Part shown: positions 1 to 9,419 of the stretch, one piece after another | Layout of the letters: each line of letters opens with the position of its first letter | How positions within the stretch are numbered: position 1 is the first letter of the stretch | Assembly (NCBI RefSeq): GCF_015355755.1 | Contig: NZ_JACVEE010000002.1 | Location: 496,001-560,000, forward strand | DNA length: 64,000 bases | DNA from: Nocardia sp. XZ_19_385 | GTDB lineage: Bacteria > Actinomycetota > Actinomycetes > Mycobacteriales > Mycobacteriaceae | Direction: 5' to 3' | The notes under the pieces: generated by a model | Told to the model about the DNA's origin: nothing | The model's input: the letters and a program-made list of their open reading frames with translations, nothing else | Databases searched by the model: none | Position numbers and translations under genes: made by a program

Positions 1-14
1 TGTCCGATAGCCGC

Positions 15-695
15 TCACAATCGGGTCAGGGCGCGATGGATACGGCCGGCGGCCCGGGGTGGCAGCCGCACACTGGCGGAATGGATTTCGTCGCGGCCGC
101 AGCGGTCGATGGCGACCGCGTCGCCGATCACCTCGTCGAGCGCGGTCTGGCCGATATCGGCCTCGGCCAGATCCAGCACCGTGCGCACCGGGGTGGTCAC
201 CAGGAACGGCCCGGCCGATTCCACGTCGGCGCCGACCAGGGAACGGCGCAGGACCACCAGGCGCGGTGTCACCGGCGGGCGGCCCGCGCCGACGGACAGG
301 TGCAGGAACCGGGGGCGCAGGCTGCCGATTCCGTGCAATTCCGCGGCGCTCTGATGGGAAACGGCGGCGGCGCCGTCGAACCAGGCTGCCCACATTGCGT
401 ACTCGTCGAGCGGTCCATCCGGCCATTCGGCTAGTCGGAGCAGGCCGACCCCGGCACGGACCACCGTGCCGTCGCCGAGTCCGGCACGGACCCGTGTCTC
501 ACATCCGGTGCGCAGCACCTGCCGGGTCGTGAAGAAGCCGGCGTGCCTCGCGGCCAGTCGCCGCAAGACACGCCACCCATGATCCACGGATTCGGGTGCG
601 CGGCCCCCCGCATCGCCAGCCATGGCAATCAGGCTACGCTCGAATCTTGTGTCACATATCACAATCGAGGGCGCGTTCACCGTCCTGACCGGCAC
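15..695 (-). CDS. AbiEi-like antitoxin-domain protein
   Basis: A 226-aa protein from the GTG at 695, or 202 aa from the in-frame ATG at 623. I could not decide between them: a GAGGAG lies about 13 nt upstream of the GTG, and the ATG has no clear ribosome binding site. The segment around GFFTTRQVLRTG and VVRAGVGLLRL resembles the N-terminal winged helix of AbiEi-type antitoxins and their many stand-alone relatives in actinomycetes, which often end with a VRTVLDLA segment as here. Known AbiEi proteins repress their own operon and neutralise a nucleotidyltransferase toxin. No such toxin is visible here, though the region downstream of this gene lies outside the window. A DNA-binding role is inference. 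Confidence 0.6.
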   Translation of the reverse strand: MPVRTVNAPSIVICDTRFERSLIAMAGDAGGRAPESVDHGWRVLRRLAARHAGFFTTRQVLRTGCETRVRAGLGDGTVVRAGVGLLRLAEWPDGPLDEYAMWAAWFDGAAAVSHQSAAELHGIGSLRPRFLHLSVGAGRPPVTPRLVVLRRSLVGADVESAGPFLVTTPVRTVLDLAEADIGQTALDEVIGDAVAIDRCGRDEIHSASVRLPPRAAGRIHRALTRL

Positions 696-761
696 CGCCT
701 GTAGTCATCTCCTCAGCGCGCCCACAGAGCCGACACAAAATCGTCGGGAAGAATCGGGCGC

Positions 762-1487
762 ATGAACACAGCCCCACCTCCCTCTCGGGTCAGCCGGCGC
801 ACCCTGACGATCGCGCTCGCCGTGGTCGTCGCGCTCCTCGCGGCGCTCCTGATCGGCGGCGAGGCCTACGCCCGCCACCGGGTCGCCTCCTGCATCTCCG
901 CGCAGTTCGAGCAGGAGATGGGCTCGAAGATCGACGTGGGGTTCGGCGTGAAGCCGCTGCTGATCACCTACCTGGACGGCAAGGTCGGCCGGGTCACCGT
1001 CGACAGTGACGACACCAAGTTCGGCCCCGCGGTCGGCATGGTGGTGCACGCCAAGTTCGACGACCTCGAGGTGGTCGACGAAGGGCGCGGCGGCGGTACT
1101 ATCGGCAGCTCCTCGGCCGACGTCGACTGGAGCAACGCGGGTATCAAGGAAACCCTCGCGGGCCTGGTCACCGGCGTCACCTCGTCGAAGTCGAGCGGCA
1201 TGCTCACCCTGAAGGTGCTGGGCGGACTGGCCGAACTCCAGGTCAAGCCGGTGGTGACCAACGGTGTGGTGCAAGTGGAGACGCAGTCGGCCGCGCTGCT
1301 CGGCATCGGCCTGCCCACCGACCTGGTGCAGGGCATCGTGGACGTGATCTCCAAGAGCCTGCAGAGCTACCCGTTCGACATGAAGCCGACCTCGATCAGC
1401 GTGACCGACGACGGGATCGCCGTAAAGCTGTCGGGTGGCCGCTCGGAATTGCCCGCCTCGCAGGGCAATACCAGCGTCAGCTGCTGA
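762..1487 (+). CDS. DUF2993 (LmeA-like) phospholipid-binding domain protein
   Basis: A 241-aa protein with a short Pro/Arg-rich cytoplasmic start, one membrane segment at about residues 15-35 (LTIALAVVVALLAALLIGG) and an extracytoplasmic domain of the DUF2993 type. This family includes mycobacterial LmeA, a periplasmic phospholipid-binding protein linked to lipomannan elongation. The repeated pattern of short beta strands with conserved Gly and Asp (VGFGVKPLLITYLDGKVG, then VDVDW-type and FDMKPTSISV segments) fits that fold. It is divergent from the AbiEi-like gene with a 66-nt gap and precedes the M20 amidohydrolase by 46 nt. No catalytic motif is seen. A cell-envelope role is inferred from the family. 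Confidence 0.75.
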   Translation: MNTAPPPSRVSRRTLTIALAVVVALLAALLIGGEAYARHRVASCISAQFEQEMGSKIDVGFGVKPLLITYLDGKVGRVTVDSDDTKFGPAVGMVVHAKFDDLEVVDEGRGGGTIGSSSADVDWSNAGIKETLAGLVTGVTSSKSSGMLTLKVLGGLAELQVKPVVTNGVVQVETQSAALLGIGLPTDLVQGIVDVISKSLQSYPFDMKPTSISVTDDGIAVKLSGGRSELPASQGNTSVSC

Positions 1488-1533
1488 TCCGGAACCGCAG
1501 CGGAACCCGACCGCGCGGCGCACACTACGCAGC

Positions 1534-2760
1534 ATGACCTTCGACGCGCTGTGGGATTCGATCCTCGAAGTCGGTCGTGAGCCGGCTACCGGTGGATACC
1601 GCCGATTCGCCTGGAGCGACGCGGATCTGACCCTGCGCGAATGGTTCATCGGGTGTGCCGGAGAGCGCGGGATGTCCGTCGAGGAGGACCGCAACGGGAA
1701 TCTGTGGGCCTGGTGGCTGCCCGCGGGGTGGCAGGGCGATCCGGTGGACGCGTTCGTGACCGGATCGCATCTGGATTCGGTGCCCGACGGCGGGGCCTAC
1801 GACGGGCCGCTGGGCGTGGTGTCCGCCTTCGCCGCGATCGATCTGGTGCGCGCCCAGGGTATCGAGCCGCATCGCCCGGTCGCGGTCGTGGCATTTTCCG
1901 ACGAGGAAGGCGCACGTTTCGGAGTCGCTTGTGTGGGTTCACAACTCACCACCGGTGCGCTGAAACCCGAACGGGCACTGGCCCTGCGGGACGCGGACGG
2001 CATCACCCTGGCCGAAGCGCTGACCCGCGCGGGCCGCAATCCCCGGCACCTCGGCGCCGACCCGACGCTGTCCGACCGGGTCGGCGTCTACGTCGAACTG
2101 CATGTCGAGCAAGGCCGGGCCCTGGATCTGGTGGACCAGCCGCTGGCAGTCGCCTCCGCCATCTGGCCGCACGGCCGCTGGCTGTTCACTTTCACCGGCG
2201 AAGCCAATCACGCGGGCGCCACCAGGCTGATCGATCGCCGCGACCCCATGCTCGCCTACGCCTCCACGGTGCACACCGCCCGCCAGGCTGCCGAATTACA
2301 TGCCGCCGTCGCCACTTTCGGCAAACTCCGCGTCCTGCCCAACGGGGCCAACGCGATCCCCTCCGAGATCCTGGCCTGGCTCGATGCCCGCGCCACCGAC
2401 GAACCCACCCTCACCCGCCTCGTCGAGCAGATCACCTCCGAAGCCCACAAGCATGCCGCTGGCGACCGCATCGAGCTCCGCGTCGAAGCCGAATCCATCA
2501 CCCCGATAGTCGAATTCCCCGCCGCGCCGCGCGCCCGCATCAACCGCGCGCTCGGACATCTCGGCGACATCCCCGTCCTGCCCACCGCCGCGGGCCACGA
2601 CGCGGGCATCCTCTCCGCCCAGGTCCCGACCGCGATGCTGTTCGTGCGCAACCCCACCGGCATCTCGCACTCCCCCGCCGAATACGCCCGCCCGGAAGAC
2701 TGCCGCGCCGGCGCCGAGGCGCTCGCTGCCGTGCTGACCGACTGGATCACCGTTCCCTGA
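1534..2760 (+). CDS. allC: M20 family allantoate amidohydrolase / N-carbamoyl amino acid hydrolase
   Basis: A 408-aa enzyme from ATG 1534; an in-frame extension to 1435 overlaps the previous gene and is rejected. Metal-site motifs of the M20 ureidohydrolase group are present in order: GSHLDSVPDGGAYDGPLGV near residue 75, then SDEEGARF near 120 and ELHVEQG near 190, with a dimerisation insert after that. These enzymes hydrolyse allantoate to ureidoglycine, CO2 and ammonia, or the N-carbamoyl group of amino acids. A uric-acid degradation region lies at 31.7-40.3 kb of the same window, which makes allantoate a reasonable substrate. However, that region also has an allantoicase, so this could instead be an N-carbamoyl amino acid hydrolase. 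It is convergent with deoC, with one base between the stop codons. Confidence 0.75.
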   Translation: MTFDALWDSILEVGREPATGGYRRFAWSDADLTLREWFIGCAGERGMSVEEDRNGNLWAWWLPAGWQGDPVDAFVTGSHLDSVPDGGAYDGPLGVVSAFAAIDLVRAQGIEPHRPVAVVAFSDEEGARFGVACVGSQLTTGALKPERALALRDADGITLAEALTRAGRNPRHLGADPTLSDRVGVYVELHVEQGRALDLVDQPLAVASAIWPHGRWLFTFTGEANHAGATRLIDRRDPMLAYASTVHTARQAAELHAAVATFGKLRVLPNGANAIPSEILAWLDARATDEPTLTRLVEQITSEAHKHAAGDRIELRVEAESITPIVEFPAAPRARINRALGHLGDIPVLPTAAGHDAGILSAQVPTAMLFVRNPTGISHSPAEYARPEDCRAGAEALAAVLTDWITVP

Positions 2761-2761
2761 G

Positions 2762-3430
2762 TCAGGCGGGAAAACCGTCCAATACCGCGCGCGACTTGGA
2801 CAGGCCCAGACGAGTCGCACCGGCGGCGATCAGGTCCGCGGCGGCTTCCGAGGTGCGGATACCGCCGCTGGCTTTGACCCCGAGGCGGCCGCCGACAGCC
2901 TCGGCCATCAGCTGCACGGCGTGCACGCTGGCCCCACCCGCGGGGTGAAAACCGGTGGAGGTCTTCACGAAATCGGCGCCTGCCTGTTCGGCGGCGCGGC
3001 AGGCCTGCACGATCGCCTCGTCCGGGAGGGCCGCCGATTCGATGATCACCTTCAACACGGCGCGGTCGGCGGTGGCTTCGCGGACCGTGATGATGTCGGC
3101 GAGGACGGCGTTGAAATCACCGGAGACGGCCGCGCCCACGTCGATGACCATGTCCACCTCGGCGGCGCCCTGATCGACGGCGAACCTGGCCTCGGCGCCC
3201 TTGATCAGCGAATGATGTTTGCCCGAGGGGAAACCCGCGACGGTCGCGACCACCAGGCCGGTGGCGCGCACCGGCAGCATCGACGGCGACACGCAGATCG
3301 CGTACACACCGAGCTGGCGCGCCTCCTCCACCAGCGCCGCGACGTCGGCGGCAGTCGCCTCTGGAGCGAGCAGGGTGTGATCGATCATCGCGGCCACGTC
3401 GGCCCGGGTCAGTGCGGAGGAATCGGCCAT
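2762..3430 (-). CDS. deoC: Deoxyribose-phosphate aldolase
   Basis: A 222-aa class I aldolase that splits 2-deoxyribose 5-phosphate into glyceraldehyde 3-phosphate and acetaldehyde in deoxynucleoside salvage. The start chosen is ATG 3430 ([21 protein letters not shown]); an upstream in-frame extension to 3676 is not family-like. Diagnostic motifs are [11 protein letters not shown], the lysine in AVLKVIIE, the Schiff-base lysine in FVKTSTGF and [10 protein letters not shown] near the C terminus. Length is normal for the short bacterial form. It is divergent from the GNAT gene with a 163-nt gap holding both promoters. In M. tuberculosis, as I recall, deoC sits near hbhA; here it lies about 10 kb from hbhA. 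Confidence 0.95.
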   Translation of the reverse strand: MADSSALTRADVAAMIDHTLLAPEATAADVAALVEEARQLGVYAICVSPSMLPVRATGLVVATVAGFPSGKHHSLIKGAEARFAVDQGAAEVDMVIDVGAAVSGDFNAVLADIITVREATADRAVLKVIIESAALPDEAIVQACRAAEQAGADFVKTSTGFHPAGGASVHAVQLMAEAVGGRLGVKASGGIRTSEAAADLIAAGATRLGLSKSRAVLDGFPA

Positions 3431-3593
3431 GGGGTCAGAGTCTCGCACAAGGCCGGCGCGCGGGACGGACGGAGCGTTGCCGGCCGGGCGGTTGCGTGAA
3501 TTCCGTTGCGGGCGTGCGGTGGCTTCCCGCACACTCTTAGGGTCGCCTGTAGAGCGTGTGCGGTTGATCCAACTGGTTCGGAGGTTACGACAC

Positions 3594-4169
3594 GTGCTGA
3601 TCCGTCGCGAACGCGCCGACGATGTCATCCAGATTGCCGCCGTGCATCGCAGCGCATTCGGACCGCAGTACACCAACGGTGACGCGGTCGCGTTTCAAGA
3701 CGATCCAGAGGCCGCCGAACGCGGCGGCAGCGCCATGGCCGAGCCGCCGGAGGTGGAGCTGGTCACCCGGCTGCGCAGTGATTCCGGCTGGATCCCGACG
3801 CTGTCGCTGGTCCTCGTCGAACACGACACGGTGATCGGCCACGTCTGCCTGACCCGCGCGACCGTCGGCCCCTACCCGGTGCTCGCGCTCGGCCCGATCG
3901 GCGTCCGCGTCGAACACCAGGGCGCCGGTGCCGGCGCGGCCCTGATGCACGCCGCCCTCGGCGCCGCCGACGCCCTCGACGAGCCGCTCGTCGGCCTGCT
4001 CGGCAGCCGCGAGTACTACCCCCAATTCGGCTTCGTCCCCGCCGCGCGCCTCGGCATCGCACCCAGCGAACCCAGCTGGACCTCGCACTTCCAGATCCGC
4101 GCCCTCACCGCCTACGAACCGCAGATCAGCGGCGAATTCCGCTACGCCGAACCGTTTTACAAGCTGTAG
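3594..4169 (+). CDS. GNAT family N-acetyltransferase (YhbS-like)
   Basis: A 191-aa acetyltransferase from the GTG at 3594, chosen because a GGAGG lies about 8 nt upstream; the frame stays open to 3429 but that part overlaps deoC. The GNAT acetyl-CoA loop is seen as [19 protein letters not shown], preceded by LALGPIGV. The later [19 protein letters not shown] is typical of the YhbS/PA4866-like subgroup, in which a YYP.FGF turn follows the pyrophosphate loop. The substrate is not predictable from sequence. It is followed by a short palindromic repeat and purU. Confidence 0.85.
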   Translation: MLIRRERADDVIQIAAVHRSAFGPQYTNGDAVAFQDDPEAAERGGSAMAEPPEVELVTRLRSDSGWIPTLSLVLVEHDTVIGHVCLTRATVGPYPVLALGPIGVRVEHQGAGAGAALMHAALGAADALDEPLVGLLGSREYYPQFGFVPAARLGIAPSEPSWTSHFQIRALTAYEPQISGEFRYAEPFYKL

Positions 4170-4216
4170 CCGAAGCGCGGGCCGCGGCGCCCGCACCCAG
4201 CCCGGGGCGCACCTGG

Positions 4217-4236
4217 ATCCCGGCGTGCGCCGGGAT
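4217..4236. repeat. Short palindromic repeat between GNAT gene and purU
   Basis: A perfect inverted repeat with arms ATCCCGGC and GCCGGGAT around the tetranucleotide GTGC. It sits in the 92-nt gap between two same-strand genes. The string resembles the widespread GGATCCCGGC...CCGGGATGACGG intergenic repeats of many bacteria. It could fold in mRNA as a weak terminator or processing hairpin, but no T-run follows. Confidence 0.6.
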
Positions 4237-4261
4237 GACGGGGTTGCGGGAGAATGGCCGG

Positions 4262-5140
4262 ATGAGTTCGTCCGACGACCGCCGCTATGTGCTGACCCTG
4301 GGCTGCCCCGACAAACCGGGCATCATCGCCAGGATCACCTCGTTCATCGCCGAGTTCGGCGGCTCGATCGTGGAGGCCGGCTACCACTCCGACACCGACA
4401 GCGGCTGGTTCTTCACCCGTCAGGCGATCAAAACGTCGACGGTGCCGTTCGACCTGGCGGAACTACGCGACCGCTTCGCCGGAGTCGCCGCGGAGCTGGG
4501 GCCGGATACCGAGTGGGACCTGCTGGACTCGGGCGCCAAGCGCCGCATCGTCCTGCTGGTCAGCAAGGACGGCCACTGCCTGCACGACCTGCTCGGCCGC
4601 GCCACCAGCGGCGAGCTACCCGCGACCATCGAGGCCGTCATCGGTAACCATCCCGACCTCGCGACCATGACCGAGGCGCACGGCATCCAGTTCCACCACG
4701 TCGAATTCCCGAAGGACCCCGCCGAACGCGGCCCCGCCTTCGACGAAGTCCGCAAGCTCGTCGACTCCCACGACCCGCACGCCGTCGTCCTGGCCCGTTT
4801 CATGCAGGTCCTCCCGGCCGAGCTGTGCGAACACTGGGCCGGCAAGGCCATCAACATCCACCACAGCTTCCTGCCCTCCTTCGTCGGCGCCCGCCCGTAT
4901 CACCAGGCCTTCGCCCGCGGCGTCAAACTCATCGGCGCGACCTGCCACTACGTCACCGCCGAACTCGACGCGGGCCCGATCATCGAACAGGACGTCTCCC
5001 GCATCGATCACGCCGACGACGTCCGCGACATGGTCCGTCAGGGTCGTGACATCGAGCGCGTCGTCCTGGCCCGCGGCCTCCGCTGGCACCTCGAGGGCCG
5101 AGTCCTGGTCCACGGCCGCCGCACCGTCGTCTTCAACTGA
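4262..5140 (+). CDS. purU: Formyltetrahydrofolate deformylase
   Basis: A 292-aa hydrolase that releases formate from 10-formyl-tetrahydrofolate, balancing one-carbon pools and feeding formate to purine synthesis. Residues 1-90 form the ACT-like regulatory domain (YVLTLGCPDKPGIIARITSFIAEFGG). The rest is a formyltransferase fold with the NIHHSFLPSFVGARPYHQA segment holding the Asn/His of the active site and LDAGPIIEQDVSRIDHADD with the catalytic Asp region. The start at ATG 4262 follows a GGGAG; an ATG at 4235 lies inside the palindromic repeat and is less likely. Length is standard. Single-gene unit, convergent with the protease gene. Confidence 0.95.
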   Translation: MSSSDDRRYVLTLGCPDKPGIIARITSFIAEFGGSIVEAGYHSDTDSGWFFTRQAIKTSTVPFDLAELRDRFAGVAAELGPDTEWDLLDSGAKRRIVLLVSKDGHCLHDLLGRATSGELPATIEAVIGNHPDLATMTEAHGIQFHHVEFPKDPAERGPAFDEVRKLVDSHDPHAVVLARFMQVLPAELCEHWAGKAINIHHSFLPSFVGARPYHQAFARGVKLIGATCHYVTAELDAGPIIEQDVSRIDHADDVRDMVRQGRDIERVVLARGLRWHLEGRVLVHGRRTVVFN

Positions 5141-5158
5141 CCGGTCCCGCACCGCGTC

Positions 5159-6304
5159 TCAGTTGGGCGGCCCGACGGTCAGCACCACGTGCACCGTGCG
5201 GTCCCCGCGGGGGCCGGTAACCATCAGCTTCACGGTTTCGTTGGGCCGGTACATGTTCAGCGCGGCGTGCAGGGATTGGATGGTGGTGACCGCCCGATCG
5301 TTGAGCGCGGTGATGACCTCGCCTTCCAGCAGCCCGGCGGCGTGCGCGGGCATGCCGTAGATGGCCGCTTCGACCCGGGCGCCGGCGCCGGTGGGCTCGG
5401 CGTTGGACGCGATTACGCCGAGGGTCGCGGTGGGGCCGATGTGCACGGTCTCGGTGGGTGTGCCGGAACGGATTTGGCGCACGATGCGCATCGCTCTGTC
5501 GATCGGGACCGCGTAGCCGTTGGCGTCGTCGGCGGATCTCTGGGCGGGGTCGCCGGAGGCGGCGGTGATGACGCCGACGATGGTGCCGTTGCGGTCGGCC
5601 AAGGCACCGCCGGACTGTCCCGAGGACACGGGGGCGGCGATTTCGAACATGCCGGACAAGGCTTTTCGGGACAGGTCGGCCGAATTCAGGGCGACGATGG
5701 TGGAATCCAGATTGGTGATGGTGCCCGGGATGGCCGTCGGCTGACCGCCGATACCGCCCGCGTTGCCGATGGCGAGGACATCGTCGCGCATCCGGACGTC
5801 GCCGGAATTGCCGATGGTGGCGGTGGCCAGCCCGGCCGCGCCGGACAGTTCGAGCAGGGCGATGTCGGCGGCGGAGTCGTAGCCGAGCACGCTGGCCTGG
5901 TAGACCTCGCCGTTGCCGACATCGGTCACCGTGACCGTGTCCGCGCCTTTGACCACGTGATGGCTGGTCAGCACCTGTCCGTCGGCGGTGAGCACGATCC
6001 CGGAACCGGCAGCCCCCAGCCCGAACGGTCGGGTGGAGGTGCTGATGTGGACCAGGGCAGGCCGGACGGCGGCGGTGACGGTGGGCGCGTCCAGCGTGGG
6101 GATCGGCTCGGTCGTGTAGGTGGCGTCGACGATCTCCGGGCCGGCGAACGGTGCCCATTGGGGTAGTTCCGCGCGGAAGCCCAGGAACGTCGTCACCGCG
6201 AGGATGACGACCACCATCAGGGCAACCACCCGGCCGCCCCCGCCCGACCGGTCGGTGCGCGGCGGCCGGGCGTCATCGCTCATGTAGCGCCACTGCTCGT
6301 CCAT
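5159..6304 (-). CDS. HtrA/DegP-like membrane-anchored serine protease with PDZ domain
   Basis: A 381-aa S1C-family protease. A cytoplasmic N terminus with [15 protein letters not shown] leads into one membrane segment ([18 protein letters not shown], about residues 27-44). The trypsin-like domain shows the triad: His in [11 protein letters not shown], Asp in [11 protein letters not shown] and Ser in [13 protein letters not shown]-terminal PDZ domain starts near [17 protein letters not shown]. Such proteins handle misfolded or cell-wall proteins outside the membrane. The start at ATG 6304 is set by an AGGAG 5-6 nt upstream; the same frame runs far upstream to 7753 but that part is antisense to adhC. 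Divergent from adhC with a 123-nt gap. Confidence 0.92.
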   Translation of the reverse strand: MDEQWRYMSDDARPPRTDRSGGGGRVVALMVVVILAVTTFLGFRAELPQWAPFAGPEIVDATYTTEPIPTLDAPTVTAAVRPALVHISTSTRPFGLGAAGSGIVLTADGQVLTSHHVVKGADTVTVTDVGNGEVYQASVLGYDSAADIALLELSGAAGLATATIGNSGDVRMRDDVLAIGNAGGIGGQPTAIPGTITNLDSTIVALNSADLSRKALSGMFEIAAPVSSGQSGGALADRNGTIVGVITAASGDPAQRSADDANGYAVPIDRAMRIVRQIRSGTPTETVHIGPTATLGVIASNAEPTGAGARVEAAIYGMPAHAAGLLEGEVITALNDRAVTTIQSLHAALNMYRPNETVKLMVTGPRGDRTVHVVLTVGPPN

Positions 6305-6427
6305 CGCCGCTCCTACCTCCGGAGGACACACCGCTCTCCATTGTGGCGGAACAATCACCACCACCGAATGGCAATCCCCACCGGGGGCGCTTGGCAAACC
6401 GAGGCATGCGGCGGTAGGCATGTATTC

Positions 6428-7480
6428 ATGACGAGCGCCGCAGCCTATGCCATCCCCGCGCCGGACGGCGCCTTCGAGAAGGTCACCATCGAAAGACGGG
6501 AGCTCGGCCCGCACGACGTCCTCATCGACGTCAAGTTCGCGGGTATCTGTCACTCCGATATCCACACCGCGCGCGACGAGTGGGGCGGCACCAAATATCC
6601 GTGCGTGCCGGGCCACGAGATCGCCGGCCTGGTCGCGGCCGTCGGCAGCGCCGTCAGCAAGCACAAGGTGGGCGACCGGGTCGGTGTCGGCTGCATGGTC
6701 GATTCCTGCGGCAAGTGCGGCCCGTGCCTGGCCGACGAGGAGCAGTACTGCGCCAACGGCAACACCATGACCTACAACGCCGAGGTCGATCCGTCCGTGC
6801 AGCCGGAGGGCTACACCATGGGCGGCTATTCGACCCAGGTCGTGGTGACCGAGAACTTCGTGCTGCAGATCCCGGAGGGCATCGGCCTGGACGTCGCGGC
6901 GCCGCTGCTGTGCGCCGGCGTCACGCTGTTCTCGCCGCTGCGGCACTGGAACGCCGGTCCCGGCAAGAAGGTCGCGATCATCGGCATGGGCGGGCTCGGG
7001 CATGTCGGGGTGAAGATCGCCGCGGCCATGGGCGCGGAGGTCACGGTGCTCAGCCATTCGCTGAGCAAGCAGGAGGACGGCAAGCGCTTCGGCGCGCACC
7101 ACTATTACGCGACCAACGACAAGCAGACCTTCAAGGAACTGCGCAATCGCTTCGATCTGATCATCAATACGGTGTCCGCGGATCTGCCGATCGACAGCTA
7201 CATGCGGTTGCTGAACCTGAACGGCACGCTGGTGATCCTCGGGTTGCCCGAAAAGCCTTTGTCCGTCAAGCCTTTCACCATCGCGGGCTACCGGCGTTCG
7301 CTGGCGGGCTCGATGATCGGCGGTATCGCCCAGACCCAGGAGATGCTGAACTTCTGCGCCCAGCACGGGATCGGCGCGGAGATCGAGGTGATCTCCGCCG
7401 ACGAGATCGACAACGCCTACGACCGGGTGGTCGCCAGCGACGTGCGCTACCGCTTCGTCATCGACACGGCCACCATCTAG
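6428..7480 (+). CDS. adhC: NADP-dependent zinc alcohol dehydrogenase (AdhC/YahK-like)
   Basis: A 350-aa medium-chain dehydrogenase. Catalytic zinc ligands appear in GICHSDIHT and PGHEIAG, the four-cysteine structural zinc site in [17 protein letters not shown], and the Rossmann loop as [11 protein letters not shown]. The C-terminal [15 protein letters not shown] is typical of the cinnamyl-alcohol-dehydrogenase group that reduces aldehydes with NADPH. The protein matches mycobacterial AdhC (Rv3045) closely as I remember it. ATG 6428 is taken as start because the family begins here ([12 protein letters not shown]). It ends convergently with the methyltransferase, overlapping by 4 nt. Confidence 0.92.
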   Translation: MTSAAAYAIPAPDGAFEKVTIERRELGPHDVLIDVKFAGICHSDIHTARDEWGGTKYPCVPGHEIAGLVAAVGSAVSKHKVGDRVGVGCMVDSCGKCGPCLADEEQYCANGNTMTYNAEVDPSVQPEGYTMGGYSTQVVVTENFVLQIPEGIGLDVAAPLLCAGVTLFSPLRHWNAGPGKKVAIIGMGGLGHVGVKIAAAMGAEVTVLSHSLSKQEDGKRFGAHHYYATNDKQTFKELRNRFDLIINTVSADLPIDSYMRLLNLNGTLVILGLPEKPLSVKPFTIAGYRRSLAGSMIGGIAQTQEMLNFCAQHGIGAEIEVISADEIDNAYDRVVASDVRYRFVIDTATI

Positions 7481-8109
7481 GCGGGACGGGTCGCGCTGAC
7501 GTACTGCAGCAGGCCGTGCACCTGCTGCTCGACGTCGGCGAGCCCCATTTCCGCGAACAGGCCGGGGAAGGTCTCGCTGTCGAAGACCCGCAATCCGCTC
7601 CAGCCGCCGACAACCTTGCTGACCTGCCCGAACGGTGAGTTGTCCCGGTGGCTGGTGCTGATCGCGATCCGGCCGCCCGGCGCCAGCACCCGCACCATCT
7701 CCCGGGTGGCGGTGATCGGGTCCGGGATCAGGTAGAGCGCGCCGAAGCAGCACACCGCGTCGAAAGTGCCGTCCGCGAACGGCAATCGGGCGGCATCACC
7801 GCGTAGATAGCCCACCCGCGGGCCCGTGTTGTCGACGACAGCACGGGCCAGCATCGCTTCGGAGTAGTCCAGGCCGACCGCGAAACCGTTGCCGGACAGC
7901 GTCTTACTCAGATACCGGGTGAAATTGCCGGGGCCGCAGGCAATATCGAGCACCCGCTTCGACCCGTCGAGCCGGAGCTGCCGGACGGCATCGCGCCGAT
8001 CGGTTTCCATCGTGCGGCCGCTGGCGACGAAGAACGCGGCGGGTCGCCACGCTCGTTCGTAGACAGCAGCCAGGGCGGGATGATTCATGGCGCGCCGGGC
8101 CAGATTCAT
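7477..8109 (-). CDS. Class I SAM-dependent methyltransferase
   Basis: A 210-aa methyltransferase of the Methyltransf_11/UbiE-like type. SAM-binding motif I is [17 protein letters not shown]; motif II residues follow in [12 protein letters not shown]; the [24 protein letters not shown] segment is the usual motif III/IV region. AGGAG lies 6 nt before ATG 8109. The methyl acceptor is not predictable; relatives act on small lipids, quinones or are unassigned. It is followed, on the same strand and upstream, by a saccharopine-dehydrogenase-like gene with a 42-nt gap, so the two may be co-transcribed. Confidence 0.85.
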   Translation of the reverse strand: MNLARRAMNHPALAAVYERAWRPAAFFVASGRTMETDRRDAVRQLRLDGSKRVLDIACGPGNFTRYLSKTLSGNGFAVGLDYSEAMLARAVVDNTGPRVGYLRGDAARLPFADGTFDAVCCFGALYLIPDPITATREMVRVLAPGGRIAISTSHRDNSPFGQVSKVVGGWSGLRVFDSETFPGLFAEMGLADVEQQVHGLLQYVSATRPA

Positions 8110-8151
8110 TGGGGCTCCTCGTCGTTGGGGAGTTCCGGAGGCGAAAAGTGT

Positions 8152-9402
8152 TCAGGCACGCTCGACTTCGATGGTCATGCCCGCGGCCCGCAGGCGCTCG
8201 GTGAGCGCGTCACCCATCGCGGCGGCCGGGGTGAGGATGCCCGCCAGCTCCGGCTGCTTGCCGGTGTCGAGCGCCAGGCACAACCCGGACTCGCCGAGCA
8301 GGACCGCGGTGGCCTTGTAGCCCGGGTCGCCCTTGCCGGAGAACGTGGCCAGGTACTTCGCGCCGGAGGTGGTGCGCGCGTAGGTCTTCATGGTGAACCA
8401 CCCACTGTTGCGGGCCTTTTCGCTCGGTCCCGTGCCCGGCTTCGGCAGCACCCGGTCCAGCAGCTTGCGCCCCACCTCGGCGCGCGACAGCACCGAGCCG
8501 ACCGCCATGGTCGCGACGATGCCGCCCGCGATACCGGCGGCGACCAGCGGCGCGGCGGCCGACTTGCCCGCGCTCATCACCTCGCGGTAGCGGAAGTTCT
8601 TGCCGTACACCCAGCCCAGCAGGCCGTTGCTGCGCCGCACAACCTTGGTGTTGTGCGCGGCCATGACGAAGGTCGACACCCAGCCGTCCAGGCTCGGGTC
8701 GATATTGCTGGCCCGCTCCAGCGCCTGATCGGACTGCCGGCCGACGTCGGGGTCCATCGACTTGTCCGGGCTCAGCGAGTACGGATGCATCATCACCGAG
8801 GCCTTCGAGGAATCCTCGGCGATGGCCTCCATCATGGCCCGCCCGGAATCGATGGTGCCGCCGCTGACGCCGCCCTTCGCCGACGCGATCAGCGTGGTGT
8901 CCAGCAGCTCACCGGTGTTGTCGGCGACCGTGGCCCGATACAGCTGGTAGACACTCAGGTCCGACGGAATCGAGTCGTACCCACAGGAATTCACGATCTT
9001 CGCGCCACTGGCGACGGCCTCGTCGTGATACCCGTCGATGGCGTCGCGGATGAACAGTGGCTCACCGGTGAGGTCGGCGTAGTGCGTGCCCGCCTTGGCG
9101 CACGCCGCGACCAGCGGCATGCCATAGCGCAGGTACGGACCGACCGTGGTGACAACGACTTTGGTGCGCGACGCCATCGCGTCCAGCGCTTCCTGATCAG
9201 TGGAGTCCGCCACGACCAGACCCCAATTGGCAGCTCCCGCACCGAGTTCCGCGCGTACCCCGGTCAGCTTGTCCAGTGACCGCCCGGCCAGCCCGATCCG
9301 GGCCTCCACCGGGGCGGCGTCGCGCAGGTACTCGGCGGTGAGCTTGCCGACGAAACCCGTCGCACCGAACAGGATCAGATCGAATTCTCGGTTCTCTGCC
9401 AT
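8152..9402 (-). CDS. Saccharopine dehydrogenase NADP-binding domain protein (trans-acting enoyl reductase family)
   Basis: A 416-aa protein starting at ATG 9402 with a classic N-terminal Rossmann motif (DLILFGATGFVGKLTAEYL). Mycobacterial members of this family include the trans-acting enoyl reductase of phthiocerol and phenolglycolipid synthesis and several unassigned paralogues. Other visible features are CAKAGTHYADLTGEP and NSCGYDSIPSDL, both conserved in the family, and a Gly/Ala-rich hydrophobic stretch near residues 290-310. A reductase acting on lipid intermediates is the family expectation; the substrate here is unknown. The in-frame upstream extension to 9783 is antisense to the next gene and not used. 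Confidence 0.85.
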   Translation of the reverse strand: MAENREFDLILFGATGFVGKLTAEYLRDAAPVEARIGLAGRSLDKLTGVRAELGAGAANWGLVVADSTDQEALDAMASRTKVVVTTVGPYLRYGMPLVAACAKAGTHYADLTGEPLFIRDAIDGYHDEAVASGAKIVNSCGYDSIPSDLSVYQLYRATVADNTGELLDTTLIASAKGGVSGGTIDSGRAMMEAIAEDSSKASVMMHPYSLSPDKSMDPDVGRQSDQALERASNIDPSLDGWVSTFVMAAHNTKVVRRSNGLLGWVYGKNFRYREVMSAGKSAAAPLVAAGIAGGIVATMAVGSVLSRAEVGRKLLDRVLPKPGTGPSEKARNSGWFTMKTYARTTSGAKYLATFSGKGDPGYKATAVLLGESGLCLALDTGKQPELAGILTPAAAMGDALTERLRAAGMTIEVERA

Positions 9403-9419
9403 GTGAAAGACTCTTTCGC

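Noticed and set aside
705..1694. A 329-codon ORF on the minus strand over the DUF2993 gene
   Set aside because: Shadow of the real plus-strand gene: composition is Arg/His/Gly-rich without domains, and no ribosome binding site supports it.
5159..7753. An 864-codon fusion of the HtrA-like protease with a long upstream part
   Set aside because: The extra 483 codons are antisense to adhC, and a strong AGGAG precedes the ATG at 6304.
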